Shown: positions 45,324 through 54,657, counted from the stretch's first letter. The stretch is 64,000 bases of DNA from Paraburkholderia susongensis (GCF_900177725.1 NZ_FXAT01000001.1:682001-746000); one strand, 5' to 3'. The notes: a model not told the origin generated them from the sequence alone. A program made the numbers and translations.

Positions 45324-46322
45324 CTATTCCGATGGCTGGTCAGCGTCCGCCGTGATACCGCCTGCCGGTTCCGTTCTGGAAACGCGCCGCCACTCCCCCG
45401 GCGTCATGCCCATCCAGGCCGAAAACGCTCGCCGGAACGCGGCGACGGACTGATAACCCACCGACTCGGCCACCGCCTCTGTCGGGATGCTCGACTGCTT
45501 CAAGGTATTGGCAGCCAGCCCCATGCGGACGTCCGTCAGAAATTCAAAAGCGGAGCGGCCCAGATGGTCCTGGAAATGACGTATGAACGTGGCGCGCGAC
45601 ATCTTGCACAGCGCGGCCAGGTCCGGCAGCCGCCAGTCGCGATCAGGCTCGCTGAACATCGCCAGCAAGGCCGGCGTGAGCCGGGGTTGGCCCGCCAGCG
45701 CCAGCAATCCCTGGCGGGGCTGTTGTGCATCGCTGGCCGCGCGCAGCACCAGAGTAAACAACGCCGCCGAAAGGGCATTGAGCATGGCGCGTCCACCCAG
45801 ACCAGCGCCCGCCGCCTCCGCACGCATCAGGCCCACGAGGCCGGCCAGTTGTTCAGATGGCAGGTCTTCATCCGCGCCCTCGCCGTCCCGCCGGGTTGCG
45901 CTGACGACCACCCTCGCTGGCAGATAGTCCCGCACCAGGCGATCGTATGGCGCGGCAATGCGAAAGCGCCCGCACAGCATGTCCAATCGCGCTCCCGTGC
46001 CTGTGTTGGTGCTGAGGCTCAGGTTCAGACCCGGCTCCAGCGTCGCAAGCGGCGCGGGCAAGCCGCTGCCGTCATGAAGAACATGCGAGGACCCGTGCGG
46101 CAGCATCACGATGTCTCCCGCATGCAGTTCGCGCAAGGTTTCGTCCTCGGCATTTTCGACAATGGCCTTGCCGCGCAGCACGATGTGGTAAGGAATTTCT
46201 CGCGCCGTGGCCTGCTCGTACGCGATGCGCCACGGTGCGCCATAGGCGCAGCGTATCTCCAGTTGCCCAGTCACGGTCATCATCGCCAGCCACTGGCTCA
46301 GCCAATCTATTTGCGGTTTCAT
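45324..46322 (-). CDS. AraC-family regulator with cupin-type sensor
   Basis: The 332-residue protein has an N-terminal cupin-like domain of the AraC_binding_2/cupin_6 type (about 20-190; HIVLRGKAIVENAEDE, GDIVMLPHGSSHVLH) and a C-terminal AraC double helix-turn-helix (about 225-320; CKMSRATFIRHFQDHLGRSAFEFL, EAVAESVGYQSVAAFRRAFS). It is divergent from the AhpD-like gene, a pairing often seen where the regulator controls a carboxymuconolactone decarboxylase or small oxidoreductase. The inducer is unknown. Confidence 0.88.
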   Translation of the reverse strand: MKPQIDWLSQWLAMMTVTGQLEIRCAYGAPWRIAYEQATAREIPYHIVLRGKAIVENAEDETLRELHAGDIVMLPHGSSHVLHDGSGLPAPLATLEPGLNLSLSTNTGTGARLDMLCGRFRIAAPYDRLVRDYLPARVVVSATRRDGEGADEDLPSEQLAGLVGLMRAEAAGAGLGGRAMLNALSAALFTLVLRAASDAQQPRQGLLALAGQPRLTPALLAMFSEPDRDWRLPDLAALCKMSRATFIRHFQDHLGRSAFEFLTDVRMGLAANTLKQSSIPTEAVAESVGYQSVAAFRRAFSAWMGMTPGEWRRVSRTEPAGGITADADQPSE

Positions 46323-46436
46323 CGGGATGCCGTTGGATTGATACTAATGAGCATTTTATTGAGATTTAATGGTCTCGAAAATATCAAACCGCAGACCTAC
46401 AGTAGAGGCTCCTTCACACCGCTTCAGGAGCAAACC
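46323..46436. promoter_or_regulatory. Divergent promoter region, AraC regulator and AhpD-like gene
   Basis: This 114-base AT-rich gap must hold both promoters. On the plus strand TTGAGA (46359-46364) and TATCAA (46382-46387) at 17 bp spacing make a plausible promoter for the AhpD-like gene, with CAGGAG as ribosome-binding site. The regulator's boxes are not clear. Confidence 0.4.
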
Positions 46437-46976
46437 ATGAGCCGCATCACCATCCCCGCCATCGAATCCGCGACGGGCGCCACTGCCGACGTCTACGAAC
46501 AAGTCCGCAAGGTTGCGGGAGGCCGCGTGCCCAATCTGTATGCCGCGCTGGGGCATCTGGCGCCGCAGTCGCTCGCAGCCGTGCTCAATGCCGATGGCAC
46601 GCTCGCGCGCGCCAGCCTGGATCGCAAGGATCTGGAAACCATCAAAGTGCTGGTGAGCGAACTGACTGGCTGTGATTATTGCCTGGCGGCCCATTACATG
46701 TTGGGCAAGATGGCGGGGCTTTCCCCAGCCGTGCTGGGCGCCATCCGCAGCGGGCAATCCACGGGCGACGCGAAGCGTGATGCACTGGTGAGTTTCGTTC
46801 GGGTCATCGTGGAAACCCGTGGGACGCTGGCGCAGTCCACGGTGGATGCGGTGCGGGCGGCGGGCTATACCGACACGCAGCTTGCCGACATCTCTTTGGC
46901 CGTCGCGCTGATGACCTTCACCAACACGTTCAATCGCATCAACGATACCGAGGTGGATTTCCCGGCGGCTCCATGA
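46437..46976 (+). CDS. AhpD-like carboxymuconolactone decarboxylase-family protein
   Basis: The 179-residue all-helical protein has the redox motif E-x3-C-x2-C-x3-H (Glu75, Cys79, Cys82, His86; SELTGCDYCLAAH), as in AhpD alkylhydroperoxidases. It probably reduces a peroxide or disulfide with those two Cys. CAGGAG sits at normal distance before the ATG at 46437. The divergent AraC gene is its likely regulator. The physiological substrate is not known. Confidence 0.88.
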   Translation: MSRITIPAIESATGATADVYEQVRKVAGGRVPNLYAALGHLAPQSLAAVLNADGTLARASLDRKDLETIKVLVSELTGCDYCLAAHYMLGKMAGLSPAVLGAIRSGQSTGDAKRDALVSFVRVIVETRGTLAQSTVDAVRAAGYTDTQLADISLAVALMTFTNTFNRINDTEVDFPAAP

Positions 46977-47053
46977 TGTCTGCAGCCAGGCGGCGAATGC
47001 CGTCTGGCTGTGCTCCGCCGCTCAACCGCCGTTCAACCGCCGCTCAACCGATA

Positions 47054-47776
47054 TCAACCGACGCCCAGCCACTCGCGCATCACGTCGTCACGCGAGAGAA
47101 ACGACGCGAGCGCGCCGTCGAACACGATCTCGCCATGCCCCATCACGGCGACGCGGCTCGCGATTTCCCGCGCGATCACGAGGCGCTGCTCGATCAGCAG
47201 CATCGCGACGCCGCGTTCGCGCAATGCGTGCAGACACTCGGCGACCTGCTCCATCACGCGGCTGGCGAGACCCTCGCCGGGCTCGTCGATCAGCAGCAGG
47301 TCGGGGTCGCCCAGCAGTGCCCGCGCGAGCGCGAGCATCTGCTGCTCGCCGCCCGACAGCGCACCGGCGCGCGTGCGCTTGCGCTCGGCGAGCACGGGGA
47401 ACAGCGCGTAGGCGTCGTCGAGCGTGAAGCGTGGGGTGTGGCCGCGCGCACGCGGTGCGGCGGGCGCAATCCCGAGCAGCAGATTTTCGTGGACGCTCAG
47501 CGCCGCGAACACGTCGCGATGTTCGGCCACATAGCCGAGGCCGAGGCGCGCGATTTCGAACGTGCGCAGACCGGCAAGCGAGCGGCCCGCGAAACGCAAC
47601 ACGCCCTCGCTGCGCACGAGACCCATGATCGCGCGCGCGAGCGTCGAACGGCCCGAGCCGTTACGGCCGACGAGCGCGAGCACTTCGCCGGGTTCGATGC
47701 TGAGCGTGACTCCGTGCAGCGCCTGGCTCGCGCCGTGCCACGCGTTCAGTTCGCGGATCTCGAGCAGCGCACTCAT
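47054..47776 (-). CDS. livF: LivF-type ABC ATPase with an altered Walker A
   Basis: The 240-residue ATPase of a branched-chain amino-acid-type importer. Signature LSGGEQQML, Walker B LLLIDEPGEGLA and switch region LLIEQRL are normal. Walker A reads GRNGSGRST, so the catalytic Lys is Arg (codon CGT at about 47656); this usually ruins ATP hydrolysis. The sequence is otherwise well conserved and in frame. It is last of the livHMGF order and overlaps livG by 4 bases. Either this half is a degenerate site paired with LivG, or the gene is decaying. No binding-protein gene is in the operon. Confidence 0.9.
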   Translation of the reverse strand: MSALLEIRELNAWHGASQALHGVTLSIEPGEVLALVGRNGSGRSTLARAIMGLVRSEGVLRFAGRSLAGLRTFEIARLGLGYVAEHRDVFAALSVHENLLLGIAPAAPRARGHTPRFTLDDAYALFPVLAERKRTRAGALSGGEQQMLALARALLGDPDLLLIDEPGEGLASRVMEQVAECLHALRERGVAMLLIEQRLVIAREIASRVAVMGHGEIVFDGALASFLSRDDVMREWLGVG

Positions 47777-48621
47777 TTGGCGGCACCTTTGTGGGCTTCT
47801 GTGTTCGCTCCCTCGCCTGCCGCTCTCCGTGTTTCATCACCACCACGTTCGCCCGGCCGCGCGTCAGCGCGTCTGTCGAAGCGTTCGCCCAGATACGCGG
47901 CACGCACCGCCTCGTCCGCACGAATCGCCGCCGGCGGACCACTCGCGATGATGCGCCCCTGCACGAGCACCGAAATGCGATCGGCGATGGCGAAGACCAC
48001 ATCCATATCGTGCTCGACCATCAGCAGCGTGCGGCCCGCGGTAGCTTCGCGAATCAGTTCGATCGCGTGCGCCGCTTCCGCGCGATTCATGCCCGCGGTC
48101 GGCTCGTCGAGCAGCAATGTATGCGCGCCGCTCGCGAGCGCAATGCCGAGATCGAGCGCGCGCTGCTCCGCATAGCTGAGCGTGCCGGCCTGCACGTCGC
48201 GGCGCGCGCCGAGACCCACCGCATCGAGCACCTCGGCGGCACGCGCATCGACCGTGGACGAACCGGTCAGACGCTGCCACCAGCGCGTACGGTCGCGCTC
48301 GGCCAGCAGCGCCGCGCAGCGCAGATTGTCGAACACGCTGAGCCGCGCGAACACGCTCGTGCTTTGGAAACTGCGCGCGAGACCACGGCGCGCGATCGCG
48401 GCCGGCGCGAGCCGCGTGATGTCCGCGCCGAACAGATGGATGCTTCCCGCGCTCGGCCGCGCGCCGCCCGCGATCAGATTGAACAGCGTGGACTTGCCCG
48501 CGCCGTTCGGGCCGATCAGCGCATGCCGCTCGCCGGGCTCGATTTCGAGAGCGACGCCGCGCAGAACCCGCGTCGCGCCGAAACGCTTTTCGATGCCGTA
48601 GAGCGCGAGCGCGGGAATCAT
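47773..48621 (-). CDS. livG: LivG-type ABC ATPase
   Basis: The 282-residue ATPase has Walker A GPNGAGKST (about 38), the LivG-type signature LSYAEQRALD, Walker B LLLDEPTAGMN and the switch His in MVEHDMDVVF. The last 30 residues are a charged, low-complexity tail (RRADARPGERGGDETRR). Its ATG overlaps the livM stop (ATGA) and its stop overlaps the livF start, so expression is coupled through the operon. It can bind and hydrolyse ATP, unlike its LivF partner on sequence grounds. Confidence 0.9.
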   Translation of the reverse strand: MIPALALYGIEKRFGATRVLRGVALEIEPGERHALIGPNGAGKSTLFNLIAGGARPSAGSIHLFGADITRLAPAAIARRGLARSFQSTSVFARLSVFDNLRCAALLAERDRTRWWQRLTGSSTVDARAAEVLDAVGLGARRDVQAGTLSYAEQRALDLGIALASGAHTLLLDEPTAGMNRAEAAHAIELIREATAGRTLLMVEHDMDVVFAIADRISVLVQGRIIASGPPAAIRADEAVRAAYLGERFDRRADARPGERGGDETRRAAGEGANTEAHKGAAK

Positions 48622-50051
48622 CGCGAGTCTCCGGTGGATAGCGCAGCGCTTGCGTCGCCTGCGTTGTCTGCGAGACGCGCCTGCGCGCGCATCGCGTGGC
48701 GCGTGCTCAGCGTGCCCAACGCGGCGAGCACGGCAAGCGCGATGGCGGGCCAGAAGGGTGACGCGCTCCACGCCGACAGCAGCGGCCCGTTGCCGATACC
48801 CACGTTGGCGCCGAGGCCGAAGATCACACCCGCCGCGCCCTCGTCCGCGCCGAACCGCGCGGCATACGCCCACTGCACGGCGAGCACGATGGCCGCCAGC
48901 CACAGCAGCGCCGCAAGCGCGCTCCACAGGTAAGCGGCACGGCAACGCCGCCAGCCATGCGTCGCGACGCGCGCCGTGTGCCGCGCGCAAAAACCCGCGA
49001 GCCCATCGGGCGCCGCCATCACGACGACGACGAAGAACATCCCAAGGTAGAACAGCCAGGCCCGCGTGACACTCGCCACGATCACGCTGAAAAACGTCAG
49101 CACGAGCGCGCCCGCGACCGGTCCGAAGAACGCGCCCGTCCCGCCGATCACGGTGGCGATCAGCACCGCGCCCGAGCGCATCATGCCGACGCTTTCCGTC
49201 GACACCAGCTCGATATTGACGAGCCCCATCGTCCCCGCGATGCCCGCGAAAAACGCCGACAGCACCACCACGCCATAGCGGATACGCGGCGGGTAGCAGC
49301 CGATCGCCGCCGCACGCGCCGGATTGTCGCGCACCGCATTGGCGAGACGCATGAACGGCGTGCGCGACAGCGCGAACATCGCCACGCTCGCCGCGAGACA
49401 CCACAGCGCGATCAGCGCATAGGCTTCGCGCGCCGGACCGAAGCTCAGGCCGAAGAAGCTCTGAGCGATGAAGCGCGGGCCGCTCGTGCGATCGATCGCA
49501 ATGCCGGCCTCGCCGCCGAACCAGCCGGGCAGCGTCCACGCGGCCGCGACCACGAGTTCGCCGAGGCCGAGCGTAATCATCGCGAACGCGGTGCCGGAAC
49601 GCCGCGTCGCGATCAAGCCGAACAGCGCGCCCACGAGCGCTGCGCCGAGCCCGCCGACGAGCGGCAGCAGCACGAGCGGCACGCCGATCCGGTTGAACAC
49701 CTGCGCGGCGATCAGCGCGCCGAGCCCCGCATACGCGGCATGACCGAACGACAGCAGCCCGGTCTCGCCGAGCAGCAGGTTATACGAGAGCGCGAACACG
49801 ATCATCGCCGCGCTTTGCGCGAGCCATGCGAGCAACCAGCTCTGCGGCCACACGAACGGCGGCACCGCGAGAAACGCAATGAGCGCGAGCCATGGTGCGA
49901 GCGTGCGCATCCGGGTGCGGGAGGGCGCGGCCGGTGGCGCAGGCAGTGGCGCAAGCAGTGGCGCAGGCGGTGGCGCAGGCGGTCGCGCAGGCGGCACGGG
50001 CGGCGGCATTGCGTCTTTCGCCGCCTCTGAACGCGCGCCGCGCTTACGCAT
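48618..50051 (-). CDS. livM: LivM-type ABC permease with a C-terminal extension
   Basis: The 477-residue permease has a Pro/Ala-rich lead of about 45 residues, then the usual LivM helices with NLLLGETGLLSFGHAAYAGLGA (about 95) and NPARAAAIGCYPPRIR (about 240). Known LivM proteins usually end near the block AAPDGLAGF. Here about 120 further residues follow with two more hydrophobic segments (LWSALAALLWLAAIVLAVQW and PFWPAIALAVLAALG). The ATG at 50051 lies inside the end of livH (8-base overlap). A GTG nine bases upstream is an alternative start. Confidence 0.85.
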   Translation of the reverse strand: MRKRGARSEAAKDAMPPPVPPARPPAPPPAPLLAPLPAPPAAPSRTRMRTLAPWLALIAFLAVPPFVWPQSWLLAWLAQSAAMIVFALSYNLLLGETGLLSFGHAAYAGLGALIAAQVFNRIGVPLVLLPLVGGLGAALVGALFGLIATRRSGTAFAMITLGLGELVVAAAWTLPGWFGGEAGIAIDRTSGPRFIAQSFFGLSFGPAREAYALIALWCLAASVAMFALSRTPFMRLANAVRDNPARAAAIGCYPPRIRYGVVVLSAFFAGIAGTMGLVNIELVSTESVGMMRSGAVLIATVIGGTGAFFGPVAGALVLTFFSVIVASVTRAWLFYLGMFFVVVVMAAPDGLAGFCARHTARVATHGWRRCRAAYLWSALAALLWLAAIVLAVQWAYAARFGADEGAAGVIFGLGANVGIGNGPLLSAWSASPFWPAIALAVLAALGTLSTRHAMRAQARLADNAGDASAALSTGDSR

Positions 50052-50982
50052 GATCCTCACGCCGTCCGAAAAGCCCGCGCGGCCTGAGCGCCAGCACCGC
50101 GACGAGCAGCAGATAAGGAATCAGCGGCGCGAGTTGCGCGAGCGTCAGCGCGTCCCACTCGGGCGGCAGCGAGGCGCCAGCGACCGACACCACGTCGCCC
50201 AGCGACACGTCGCTCGCCACCGCGAGCGTCTGCACGCAGCCCACCAGCAGCGACGCGGCGAGCGCCCCGCTCAGCGAGCCGAGCCCGCCGATCACGACCA
50301 CGACGAAGACGATCGAGCCGAGCGATTCCGCCATCGCCGGTTCGATCACGAAGAGCGGCGCGCCGATCACGCCGGCGAGCGCGGCGAGCGCCGTGCCGGC
50401 CGCGAACACGCCGGTGAAGACGCGCGGCACGTTGTGGCCGAGCGCTTCGACCGCATGCGCATGGGTGAGCGCGGCGCGCACGATCAGGCCGGTGCGCGAC
50501 ACGCTCAGCACCGCGACGAGCGCCGCGAGCATCACGAGCGACACCGCCATCATGAACGCGCGATAGCGCGTGAAGACCGCACCGTAAAGCGAAAACAGCG
50601 GGCCGTCGAGCACGGCCGGAACCGGCGCGGAAAGCGGACTCAGTCCCCAGCCGAGTTTGACCAGCTCGCCGAGCAGATACGCGGCGCCGAACGTGAGCAG
50701 CAGTTCGGGCAAATGGCCGTGCGTACGCACGCGCCGCAGCAGCCAGCGCTCGAGCGCTGCGCCGAGCAGACCGACGGCGAGCGGCGCGACCACGAGTGCG
50801 CTCCAGAACCCGGCGCGCGCGGCCACCGAAAAACCGACATAGGCGCCGAGCATGTAGAAGCTCGCATGCGCGAAATTCAGCACGCCGAGCATGCTGAAAA
50901 TCAGCGTGAGCCCGGCCGACAGCATGAACAGCAGCAGGCCGTAGCTGAGGCCGTTGAGCAGGTTGACGACGAGCGACTGCAC
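50044..50982 (-). CDS. livH: LivH-type ABC permease
   Basis: The 312-residue permease has about eight membrane helices, starting NLLNGLSYGLLLFMLSAGLT, with the family block SMLGVLNFAHASFYMLGAY and later RTGLIVRAALTHAHAVEALG. It starts at the GTG at 50982, where AGGGTGG lies about 9 bases before it; no suitable ATG exists, and extending further gives an Arg-rich stretch. The stop of the thioesterase lies 14 bases upstream. It pairs with LivM as the membrane dimer. Confidence 0.88.
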   Translation of the reverse strand: MQSLVVNLLNGLSYGLLLFMLSAGLTLIFSMLGVLNFAHASFYMLGAYVGFSVAARAGFWSALVVAPLAVGLLGAALERWLLRRVRTHGHLPELLLTFGAAYLLGELVKLGWGLSPLSAPVPAVLDGPLFSLYGAVFTRYRAFMMAVSLVMLAALVAVLSVSRTGLIVRAALTHAHAVEALGHNVPRVFTGVFAAGTALAALAGVIGAPLFVIEPAMAESLGSIVFVVVVIGGLGSLSGALAASLLVGCVQTLAVASDVSLGDVVSVAGASLPPEWDALTLAQLAPLIPYLLLVAVLALRPRGLFGRREDHA

Positions 50983-50996
50983 GCGCGTGATCCACC

Positions 50997-51446
50997 CTAG
51001 TTCGCCGGCGCGCAAACGCTCAGCGGTTCGAGCGCCGCGCGCAGACCGGCAGGCAGGTTCACGGGACGGCGCGTCGCGCGATCCACGTAGACATGCACGA
51101 AATGTCCCTGCGCGGCGGGCTCGGCGTCGCCTTCCCTGAAGAGCCCGACTTCGTAGCGCACGCTCGACGTGCCGAGCCGCACGACCCGCAAGCCCGCATC
51201 GATGCGATCCGGAAACACGAGCGGCGCGAAGTAGTTGCATTGCGTCTCGACCACGAGCCCGATCGTCGCGCCATGCTCGAAATCGAGCACGCCCGCGCGG
51301 ACCAGATACTCGTTCACGACGGTGTCGAAATAGCTGTAGTAGACGACGTTGTTCACGTGGCCGTAGACGTCGTTATCCATCCAGCGGGTCGTGATGGACA
51401 GGAAGTACGGATAGGCGGCGCGTGGCGTGGGAGCGGGTTTGTTCAT
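50997..51446 (-). CDS. Hotdog acyl-CoA thioesterase (YbgC/4HBT type)
   Basis: The 149-residue protein is a 4-hydroxybenzoyl-CoA thioesterase-like hotdog protein: [20 protein letters not shown] (about 20-40) contains the catalytic Asp and the HVNN block, and [12 protein letters not shown] forms the second half. It would hydrolyse an acyl- or aroyl-CoA in the cytosol. It lies between the alcohol dehydrogenase and livH in the same direction, suggesting that the imported compound is metabolised through a CoA ester. The acyl group is unknown. Confidence 0.85.
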   Translation of the reverse strand: MNKPAPTPRAAYPYFLSITTRWMDNDVYGHVNNVVYYSYFDTVVNEYLVRAGVLDFEHGATIGLVVETQCNYFAPLVFPDRIDAGLRVVRLGTSSVRYEVGLFREGDAEPAAQGHFVHVYVDRATRRPVNLPAGLRAALEPLSVCAPAN

Positions 51447-51587
51447 TGGTATCTGCTCATGAGGCGTGAGGTTGTATCGGCGGCCTGGGGCACGTGTCGT
51501 TGCCTGTCGTTGATTTTTCGCGGCGGCGGTGCCGCCCGGCGCGGCCGCTGCCGTTGCCGTTGCCGTTGCCGGGCTCGCGCGGCTTCG

Positions 51588-52736
51588 TCACAGCGACTCG
51601 CTCAGCATGCGGCGATAATCGTCGGCCGTCGCTTCGCGCGGATTCGTGCGATGGCAATGGTCCACGAGCGCGCCCTGCACGACCTTGTCGAACATGCTTT
51701 CGTCGACACCCATCTGCTTGAGGCCGGTCGGCAGACCGAGCCGCGCCGTCATGTCGAAAAGCGCCTGCGCGAGATCCCCGTGGTCCGGCAAACCCATCGC
51801 GCGGCGCATCCGCGCATAACGGCGCTCGGCCACCACGCTCGGCGCGCGCTCGTTAAAGCGCAGCACCGCGGGCAGCACGACCGCGTTCAGCGTGCCGTGA
51901 TGCAGCGACGTGCGCCCGTTCACCTTCAGGCCGCCCAACGGATGCGACAGCGAGTGCACGCAGCCGAGGCCCTTCTGGAACGCCATCGCGCCCTGCATCG
52001 ACGCGCTCATCATGTTCAGCCGCGCTTCGCGATCGCTGCCGTCCGCGCACACACGCTCGATGCTGGCCCATGCGCGCTCGAGTCCGTCGAGCGCGATGCC
52101 GTCAGCGGGCGGATTGAAGGCGGGCGCGAGGAAGGTCTCGATGCAGTGCGCGATCGCGTCCATGCCGGTCGCCGCGGTCAGACCCGGCGGCAGACCGAGC
52201 GTCAAGCCCGGATCGCAGAGCGCCGCTTTCGGCAGCAGATGCCACGAGTGAAAGCCGAGCTTGCGGCCGTCGTTGAGAATCACGATCGCGCCGCGCGCGA
52301 CCTCGCTGCCCGTGCCCGCGGTGGTCGGAATCGCGATCAGCGGCGCGACGGCATCCGTGATCTTCGCGCTGCCGCCTTCGATCGTCGCGTACTGCGTGAG
52401 CGGTCCCGGATGCGTGGCCGCAATCGCGACGCCCTTCGCGAGATCGATCGACGACCCGCCGCCCACCGCGATCAGACCATCGCAGCGTTCGTCGCGATAC
52501 ATCTGGGCGGCCGCGAGCACCATCGCCTCGGTCGGGTTCGACGGGGTGTCGTCGAAGAGCGGCACGTCGCCGAGCTTCAGCGCGTCGAGCGCCTGTTTCG
52601 CGATGCCGGCCACGACGACGCCCTTGTCGCTGATGACGAGCGGCCGCTCGATGCCGATGCGCGCGCACTCGGACGGCAGTTGCGACAATGCTTCGTAGCC
52701 CAGATGAATATGAGTCAGGTAGTAGATGTAGGCCAT
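51588..52736 (-). CDS. Iron-containing (group III) alcohol dehydrogenase
   Basis: The 382-residue dehydrogenase has the NAD-binding GGGSSIDLAKGVA (about 97), GTGSEVARGAIV, and metal ligands in MDAIAHCIETFLAP (about 200) and CVHSLSHPLGG (about 270). This is the pattern of iron-dependent alcohol dehydrogenases and related hydroxyacid-oxoacid transhydrogenases. It is the first gene of the stretch running into the thioesterase and LivHMGF importer, with a 141-base gap before the thioesterase. The alcohol is not known. Confidence 0.88.
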   Translation of the reverse strand: MAYIYYLTHIHLGYEALSQLPSECARIGIERPLVISDKGVVVAGIAKQALDALKLGDVPLFDDTPSNPTEAMVLAAAQMYRDERCDGLIAVGGGSSIDLAKGVAIAATHPGPLTQYATIEGGSAKITDAVAPLIAIPTTAGTGSEVARGAIVILNDGRKLGFHSWHLLPKAALCDPGLTLGLPPGLTAATGMDAIAHCIETFLAPAFNPPADGIALDGLERAWASIERVCADGSDREARLNMMSASMQGAMAFQKGLGCVHSLSHPLGGLKVNGRTSLHHGTLNAVVLPAVLRFNERAPSVVAERRYARMRRAMGLPDHGDLAQALFDMTARLGLPTGLKQMGVDESMFDKVVQGALVDHCHRTNPREATADDYRRMLSESL

Positions 52737-52850
52737 GCCGTGCTTCTCCTGAGCGTTTGCTGATTGATCGCGGGTTGGTCGCTGCCTGATTGCCGCCTGA
52801 TTGCCGCTTGATCGCCGATCGACGCGGGACCGTTGTTCCCGATGCGGCGC

Positions 52851-53381
52851 CTACTGCCCCGGTCTCTCGACGAATTCGAACGGCAGACCGCGCCGCCGCA
52901 TCCATTCGCCGAGCGCCTGGCCGGTGCCTGCGCGCCACGGCCGCAGTTTGGCCGGCTCGACGAGGCGGTACTCGAGCAATTCCGGCGACAGCGAAATCGT
53001 CCCGTGCGCCTTCACGTGATAGGCGATGATCAGTTCGTTCTTGCGCATGAATTCGTACACACCGATCAGCTCGACCGACTCCGTATGCAGCGCCGTCTCT
53101 TCGTGCACTTCGCGCGCGATGCCCTGTTCCGGCGTCTCGCCATTTTCGAGGAAGCCCGTAATCAGCGCGAACATGCCCTCGGGCCACGCGGCATTGCGCG
53201 CCAGCAGAATCTGCCCCTCGTATTCGACGATCGCGGCCACGACCGGCAGCGGGTTATTCCAATGGACGTAGCCGCACTCGGTATCGGGGCAGCTTTGGCG
53301 GATGCGGCCGCCCTCGTGCGCGGGGTCCGCGCGTTCGGTCAAAGGCTTCGCGCAGCGCGGACAGAATCGGTAATCGGTCAT
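52851..53381 (-). CDS. NUDIX hydrolase with N-terminal zinc ribbon
   Basis: The 176-residue protein has a four-Cys zinc ribbon (C7, C10, C31, C36) followed by a NUDIX domain with the box GFLENGETPEQGIAREVHEE (from residue 76), which fits G-x5-E-x7-R-E-x2-E-E. This zinc-ribbon plus NUDIX layout is that of NudC-type NADH pyrophosphatases, though NudC is longer (about 255 residues) and its SQPWPFPxS motif is absent. It probably cleaves a nucleoside diphosphate derivative; the substrate is open. Confidence 0.85.
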   Translation of the reverse strand: MTDYRFCPRCAKPLTERADPAHEGGRIRQSCPDTECGYVHWNNPLPVVAAIVEYEGQILLARNAAWPEGMFALITGFLENGETPEQGIAREVHEETALHTESVELIGVYEFMRKNELIIAYHVKAHGTISLSPELLEYRLVEPAKLRPWRAGTGQALGEWMRRRGLPFEFVERPGQ

Positions 53382-53458
53382 GAAGGGAACGTCTCTTTAT
53401 CTCGTATCTGTATTTATCAGCGACCTCGCGTGCGGCGGGACGCGCCGCGCGCTCTGCG

Positions 53459-54490
53459 TCACGCCGCGCACAACTCGCGCACTTCGGTGGCGAAACGCTC
53501 GACCGTTTCGGGCTGCGTGTCCCATGCGCACATCAGCCGGCAACCGCCCGCGCCGATGAACTCATAGAACTTCCAGCCGCGCGCGCGCATCGCCTTCGCG
53601 GCGTGTGGCGGCAACTGCGCGAAGACCGCATTCGATTCGCCCGGAAACATGATGCTCACGCCCGGAATTTCCTGCAACCGCGTTTGCAGCAGACGCGCCA
53701 TCGCGTTCGCGTGACGCGCGTTGCGCAGCCACACGTCGTTGTCGAGCAGGCCGAGCCACGGCGCGGAGATGAAGCGCATCTTCGAGGCCAGTTGCCCCGC
53801 CTGCTTCAGGCGATAGGCGAAATCGTCGGCGAGCGCGCGATCGAAGAACACCACCGCCTCGCCGACCGGCAAGCCGTTCTTGGTGCCGCCGAAGCACAGC
53901 ACGTCGACGCCCGCGCGCCACGTGATCTCCGACGGATGCACGTCGAGCGCCGCGACCGCGTTCGCGAAGCGCGCGCCGTCCATGTGCACTTTCAGATGAC
54001 GGCGCTTCGCAATGGCCGCGATGGCCCGCACTTCCTCGACGCTGTAGACAGTGCCGACCTCGGTCGACTGGGTCAGCGTGACGACCTTCGGCTTCGGATA
54101 GTGGATGTCGGCGCGGCGCGTGACGACCGCTTCGATCGCATCGGGCGTGAGCTTGCCGCCGATGCCCGGCGCGGTCAGCAGCTTCGAGCCGCCCGAAAAG
54201 AATTCGGGACCGCCGCATTCGTCGGTCTCGATGTGCGCGAGTTCGTGGCAGATCACCGAGTGATACGACTGGCACAGCGACGCGAGCGCGAGCGAATTGG
54301 CCGCCGTGCCGTTGAACACGAAGAACACTTCGCAATCGGTCTGGAAGAGTTCGCGCAGACGGTCGCAGACCTGGTTGGTCCAGGAATCGTCGCCGTAGGC
54401 CGGCTCGTGGCCGCTGTTGTTGGCGGCGATCAGCGCGTCGAGCGCTTCGGGACAGATGCCGGCGTAGTTGTCGGACGCGAAATGTTGCAT
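53459..54490 (-). CDS. ltaE: Low-specificity L-threonine aldolase
   Basis: The 343-residue PLP enzyme cleaves L-threonine or L-allo-threonine to glycine and acetaldehyde. The start FASDNYAGICPEALDAL, the HIETDECGGPEFFSGG block (about 87-102), MDGARFANAV (PLP-binding Asp) and FGGTKNG with the PLP Lys (about 205) identify it. Length is normal. It lies convergent to nothing obvious and 77 bases from the NUDIX gene in the same direction. Confidence 0.9.
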   Translation of the reverse strand: MQHFASDNYAGICPEALDALIAANNSGHEPAYGDDSWTNQVCDRLRELFQTDCEVFFVFNGTAANSLALASLCQSYHSVICHELAHIETDECGGPEFFSGGSKLLTAPGIGGKLTPDAIEAVVTRRADIHYPKPKVVTLTQSTEVGTVYSVEEVRAIAAIAKRRHLKVHMDGARFANAVAALDVHPSEITWRAGVDVLCFGGTKNGLPVGEAVVFFDRALADDFAYRLKQAGQLASKMRFISAPWLGLLDNDVWLRNARHANAMARLLQTRLQEIPGVSIMFPGESNAVFAQLPPHAAKAMRARGWKFYEFIGAGGCRLMCAWDTQPETVERFATEVRELCAA

Positions 54491-54657
54491 GGTGGCACGA
54501 CGCGCCCGGCGACAGGCGCGTGGGGATGACGGAAAGCGGTCATTTTAGTGCGCCCGTGCGATATATGTTCCGGAGGCGGGTGTTTTATGGGCGGGGTTTC
54601 AGGAGTGCCCTTCGCTTTCGTGCTCCCCGCTTTTCGCGCCGTTGAACACCTTGACCG

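Noticed and set aside
52737..52850. Repeated GCCTGATTGCC-like units between the dehydrogenase and NUDIX genes
   Set aside because: Too short and irregular for a repeat family; no spacing that suggests CRISPR or protein binding.
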